A DNA stretch of 64,000 nt. It comes from Moheibacter stercoris. Its GTDB lineage: Bacteria > Bacteroidota > Bacteroidia > Flavobacteriales > Weeksellaceae. The notes beneath the pieces are model-generated. The model was not told the DNA's origin. It searched no databases and saw nothing but the letters and a program-made list of their open reading frames with translations. This document shows, piece after piece, positions 61,217-64,000 of the stretch (position 1 is the stretch's first letter; each line of letters begins with the position of its first letter). The stretch is taken from contig NZ_JBEPMO010000001.1 of NCBI RefSeq assembly GCF_040545805.1, forward strand, positions 1-64,000. The letters run 5' to 3'. A program made the position numbers and the translations under genes.

Positions 61217-61290
61217 CGCAATTAACGTAAATTCAGTCAGTCAACTGACGCAATTTATATAAATTCAGTCAGTCAACTGACGCAATTTGC
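61211..61290 (+). repeat. 32-bp tandem repeat, about 2.5 copies
   Basis: Units start with AACTGACGCAATT and end with ATTCAGTCAGTC, at 61211-61242, 61243-61274 and a partial copy from 61275. CAGTCAGTC joined to AACTGAC makes an inverted GTCAGT/ACTGAC at each joint. The first unit overlaps the end of the DUF4260 gene. It could be a regulator-binding array for the next gene. Confidence 0.8.
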
Positions 61291-61334
61291 ATTTTTTATT
61301 GTATATTTGATTGACCATTTAAGAACTTAAAACC

Positions 61335-62477
61335 ATGGCAAATTACTATAAAAGAGCAATTTTAAAAGAATTCAAAGGGAAAGTTCGGCCAAATAAAGTC
61401 TTATTATTAATAGGAGCCAGAAGAGTCGGAAAAACAAAATTGATTGAATCTTATTTAGAAAACATTGAACCCGAAAAAGTTTTGTTATTAAATGGAGAAG
61501 ATGTTTTGGACGCTAACTTACTAAAAGAACGTTCCGTATCCAATTACAAAAGATTATTGAGTGGAATTGAATATTTAATAATCGATGAAGCTCAACATAT
61601 TCCTGAAATAGGACTTAACCTAAAACTTATGGTTGATTCAATTCAAGGAATTAAAATAATTGCAACGGGATCTTCAACATTTGATTTAACGCAAAATTTG
61701 GGAGAACCTTTGGTCGGCAGAAAGAACACGATAGAATTATTTCCACTTTCACAAATTGAATTCAAGGAATTTGAAAACCATAAACAAACTGTTGAGAATT
61801 TAGAACAAAGAATGTTGTTTGGTGGTTATCCCGAATTGGAACAATATCAGGATTGGAGCGAGAAGGAAGAATATTTATATGAAATTGTAAATTCTTATCT
61901 TTTGAAGGACATCTTAATCTATGATGGAATTAAGAATTCTGCAAAAATCTATGATTTGCTAAAACTAATTGCATTTCAAGTAGGCAAAGAAGTTTCCTTG
62001 CAGGAACTTGGAAATCAACTGCAAATTTCAAAAAATACTGTTGAGCGATATTTAGATTTATTAACGAAGGTATTTGTCTTGTTCAAATTAAATGGATTCA
62101 GTAGAAATCTTCGAAAAGAAATAACCAAATCTAGTCGTTGGTATTTCTATGATAATGGAATTAGAAATGCGCTTATTCAAAATTTCAATCGACTGGAACA
62201 ACGAAACGATGTGGGAGAATTATGGGAAAATTATTTGGCCTCAGAAAGAATTAAAAAACAACAGTATCACAAAATAAAAAGCCAAAATTACTTTTGGAGA
62301 ACTTACGATCAACAAGAATTGGATTGGCTAGAAGAAAAAACGGAGCATATTCATGGGTTTGAATTCAAATGGAATCCAAAAAAAAATCCTAAACCTCCAA
62401 CCGCGTTTTCAAAAGCTTATCCTAAAGCAGATTTTGATGTCATAAATCCTTCCAATTATTTGGATTTCATCACCTAA
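61335..62477 (+). CDS. AAA_14/DUF4143 family ATPase
   Basis: 380 residues. Walker A GARRVGKTKLIESY near residue 29; Walker B YLIIDEAQHIPEIG; sensor IKIIATGSSTFDLT; then FPLSQIEFKEF and LFGGYPELEQY. A C-terminal winged-helix and DUF4143 nuclease-like domain is present (VSLQELGNQLQISKNTVERYLDLLTKVFVLFKL ... FWRTYDQQELDWLEE). This family is widespread, often horizontally moved, and its job is unclear (possible DNA- or toxin-antitoxin-related ATPase). Preceded by the 32-bp repeats. Confidence 0.9.
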   Translation: MANYYKRAILKEFKGKVRPNKVLLLIGARRVGKTKLIESYLENIEPEKVLLLNGEDVLDANLLKERSVSNYKRLLSGIEYLIIDEAQHIPEIGLNLKLMVDSIQGIKIIATGSSTFDLTQNLGEPLVGRKNTIELFPLSQIEFKEFENHKQTVENLEQRMLFGGYPELEQYQDWSEKEEYLYEIVNSYLLKDILIYDGIKNSAKIYDLLKLIAFQVGKEVSLQELGNQLQISKNTVERYLDLLTKVFVLFKLNGFSRNLRKEITKSSRWYFYDNGIRNALIQNFNRLEQRNDVGELWENYLASERIKKQQYHKIKSQNYFWRTYDQQELDWLEEKTEHIHGFEFKWNPKKNPKPPTAFSKAYPKADFDVINPSNYLDFIT

Positions 62478-62478
62478 T

Positions 62479-62859
62479 CTACATCGCTCGTTTCTTTTTC
62501 AAAACCTTTACCAAACTGACTTTGAGATTGGATACATCGGCAGGTAAGTTCTCTGTTGGCAAGATTTCTTCTCGAACAATTAGTTTATAAATATAGCCTG
62601 GTTCATAGACAAATCCATCAATATCATTGTAAAACAAAGTCCAATTTCCTTTTTCAATTTTATCTCCAACTTGAATTTGGATGCAATTCATTTTTCCAAC
62701 TCCAATGCAGTCCACCATGGTTCCGGCAACCCAATAGATTTTCTCGTTTTCTTTCAATTTATGGCTTGAAAAATTCGCTTTATCCGCACATCCAAACAAA
62801 CTAAAAATCAGCAAAACTCCGAATAGCTGGATCAAATTCTTCATTTTCATCTCTTTCAT
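62479..62859 (-). CDS. DUF4377 lipoprotein
   Basis: I choose the start near 62859 (MKEMKMKNLIQLFG); 62850 and 62844 are also possible, and the longer open frame to 62928 adds a stretch that spoils the signal peptide. Lipobox IFSLFGC. The mature domain has VDCIGVGKMNCIQIQ, WTLFYNDIDGFVYEPGYIYKLIV and LPADVSNLKVSLVKVLKKK, as in DUF4377, often fused to META/HslJ proteins. Probably a periplasmic stress-type lipoprotein of unknown function. Confidence 0.75.
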   Translation of the reverse strand: MKEMKMKNLIQLFGVLLIFSLFGCADKANFSSHKLKENEKIYWVAGTMVDCIGVGKMNCIQIQVGDKIEKGNWTLFYNDIDGFVYEPGYIYKLIVREEILPTENLPADVSNLKVSLVKVLKKKRAM

Positions 62860-62911
62860 TTTAGAAAAAAAATCCAAAAACCAATCCAAAGGACTATTAC
62901 AGTATGTTAAA

Positions 62912-62946
62912 AAAAATCTCCCTTTCAAACGAAAAGGAGATTTTCT
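62912..62946 (-). terminator. Rho-independent terminator after glyA
   Basis: Stem AATCTCC / GGAGATT extended by TTT/AAA pairs. On the minus strand it is followed by a run of eight T residues, and it lies 26 bp after the glyA stop. Confidence 0.75.
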
Positions 62947-62971
62947 ATTTTATTTCTATTGAGTATTTCAA

Positions 62972-64000
62972 TTACATCTGAAACAAAGGACGATCTTCCA
63001 TCATTTCGATTACTTTATCGCCAACACTTTCCAAAACAGCATCATTGTCTTTGTTCATCAAAGCTTCGTCAATCAAGTTTGCAATTGTTTCCATATCGTT
63101 TTCTTTCAATCCACGAGTGGTAATCGCTGCAGTTCCCAAACGAATTCCCGAAGTTGTAAACGGAGATTTATCGTCAAATGGAACCATGTTTTTGTTACAG
63201 GTAATATCGGCTTTTACCAATGCATTTTCGGCTTCTTTCCCGTTAATATTTTTGTTTCGAAGGTCAATCAACATCAAGTGATTGTCCGTTCCTCCCGAAA
63301 CGATATCATATCCATTGGCAATCATTGCTTTGGCCAAAGCTTGTGCATTTTTGGTTACTTGAATCACATAATCCATATAACCGTCTGACAATGCCTCTTC
63401 AAAAGCAACCGCTTTCGCTGCAATTACATGTTCCAAAGGACCACCTTGCATTCCTGGGAAAACTGCCATATTTAACAATTGAGACATCATTTTGATTTCT
63501 CCTTTTGGCGTTTTTTCACCCCAAGGATTTTCAAAATCTTTCCCCATCATGATCACACCACCTCTCGGACCACGTAATGTTTTGTGTGTCGTAGAAGTCA
63601 CAAAATGACAATGCGGCATTGGGTCGTTCAAAACTCCTCTTGCAATCAATCCAGCTGGATGCGCAATATCTGCTAACAACAATGCTCCTACTTCGTCTGC
63701 AACTTCACGGAATTTTGCAAAATCAATATCACGCGAATAAGCCGAAGCTCCACAAATAATCATTTTCGGTTTTTCTTTCAAAGCTGTTTGACGCATTGCT
63801 TCATAATCAATTCTTCCGGTTTCACGATCTACACCGTAAAAACAAGTCTGATACAACATTCCCGAAGAACTTACAGGAGAACCATGTGTCAAGTGTCCGC
63901 CATGAGACAAATCCAATCCCATGATTTTATCGCCTGGTTTCAAACAAGCTAAATATACAGAACCATTGGCTTGAGAACCACTATGCGGCTGCACATTTGC
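62972..64000 (-). CDS. glyA: Serine hydroxymethyltransferase, 5'-truncated by the window edge
   Basis: The minus-strand frame is open to the last base of the window, so the N-terminal part is missing; the visible part starts ANVQPHSGSQAN. GlyA interconverts serine and glycine with tetrahydrofolate and PLP. Seen: LDLSHGGHLTHGSPV, LLADIAHPAGLIARG, the PLP-lysine motif VTSTTHKTLRGPRGG, FPGMQGGPLEHVIAAKAVA and SGIRLGTAAITTRG. A typical housekeeping gene with its own terminator. Confidence 0.97.
   Translation of the reverse strand, partial: ANVQPHSGSQANGSVYLACLKPGDKIMGLDLSHGGHLTHGSPVSSSGMLYQTCFYGVDRETGRIDYEAMRQTALKEKPKMIICGASAYSRDIDFAKFREVADEVGALLLADIAHPAGLIARGVLNDPMPHCHFVTSTTHKTLRGPRGGVIMMGKDFENPWGEKTPKGEIKMMSQLLNMAVFPGMQGGPLEHVIAAKAVAFEEALSDGYMDYVIQVTKNAQALAKAMIANGYDIVSGGTDNHLMLIDLRNKNINGKEAENALVKADITCNKNMVPFDDKSPFTTSGIRLGTAAITTRGLKENDMETIANLIDEALMNKDNDAVLESVGDKVIEMMEDRPLFQM

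Noticed and set aside
61211..61290. CRISPR array
   Set aside because: There are only two and a half contiguous units, no spacers between them and no cas genes nearby.
61335..62477. AAA_14/DUF4143 ATPase as part of the T6SS
   Set aside because: It lies beyond a convergent outer-membrane protein gene and a DUF4260 gene, and the family is common without T6SS.

Overview
The window looks like chromosomal DNA of a low-GC member of the Bacteroidota, most likely the Flavobacteriia. The evidence is a subtype-iii (Bacteroidota-type) type VI secretion system (T6SS), a BshC bacillithiol enzyme, a class II HMG-CoA reductase, many large outer-membrane beta-barrels and lipoproteins, and TAnnTTTG-like -7 boxes. 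No genus is assigned.

Left flank (1-9.7 kb): a tRNA-Gly(TCC) preceded by two broken tRNA-derived half repeats, HMG-CoA reductase, a pyrimidine-dimer glycosylase homologue, a YkgJ-type cysteine-cluster protein, an ECF sigma/anti-sigma/outer-membrane protein operon, a coiled-coil stress-type protein, bshC and a LysM/receptor-fold protein. Right flank (57.3-64 kb): a large outer-membrane barrel, a DUF4260 protein, an AAA_14/DUF4143 ATPase, a DUF4377 lipoprotein and the 3' part of glyA, which runs off the edge.

The centre (9.8-57.3 kb) is one T6SS island. The core lies in two divergent transcription units. Minus strand (40.46 to 29.8 kb): a lipoprotein with a decayed NlpC/P60 fold, tssG, tssN, tssK, tssO, tssB, tssC, two unrecognised proteins, tssE, tssF, an unrecognised adaptor candidate, then a 1458-residue LysM/DUF4280 effector. 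Plus strand (40.58 to 45.2 kb): two tandem PKD-domain membrane proteins and tssH. No tssA, tssJ, tssL, tssM or tssR is visible. The core is flanked by two nearly identical direct arms, each tssD-tssD-tssD-(...)-vgrG, at 9.9-14.7 kb and 45.4-48.6 kb. The left arm also carries a candidate toxin/immunity pair between tssD3 and vgrG.

The most interesting part is 14.6-29.8 kb. Two arrays of effector tips and immunity lipoproteins run towards each other and meet near 20.25 kb. On the plus strand, vgrG1 is followed by a broken amidase effector, its immunity lipoprotein, an orphan VgrG tail, a second effector, an immunity gene, a remnant of that effector's C-terminus and another immunity gene. On the minus strand the LysM/DUF4280/GH19-like/M23 effector is followed by immunity 1, an orphan effector 3' module with a different toxin end, immunity 2 and a third truncated copy of the shared segment. 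The shared stretch of about 0.65-0.8 kb occurs three times. This is the layout expected of a tip-swapping, Rhs/CdiA-like displacement process, here attached to VgrG tails and DUF4280 effectors of a T6SS-iii. The right arm (48.6-57.3 kb) carries a clean, non-degraded version: VgrG2, an IRIxGG-type effector and lipoprotein, then a LysM adaptor, a LysM-DUF4280 spike protein, a GH19-like/M23 effector and a lipoprotein. Nearly all candidate immunity proteins are lipoproteins and most recognisable toxin folds attack peptidoglycan, so the arsenal appears aimed at the target cell's periplasm.
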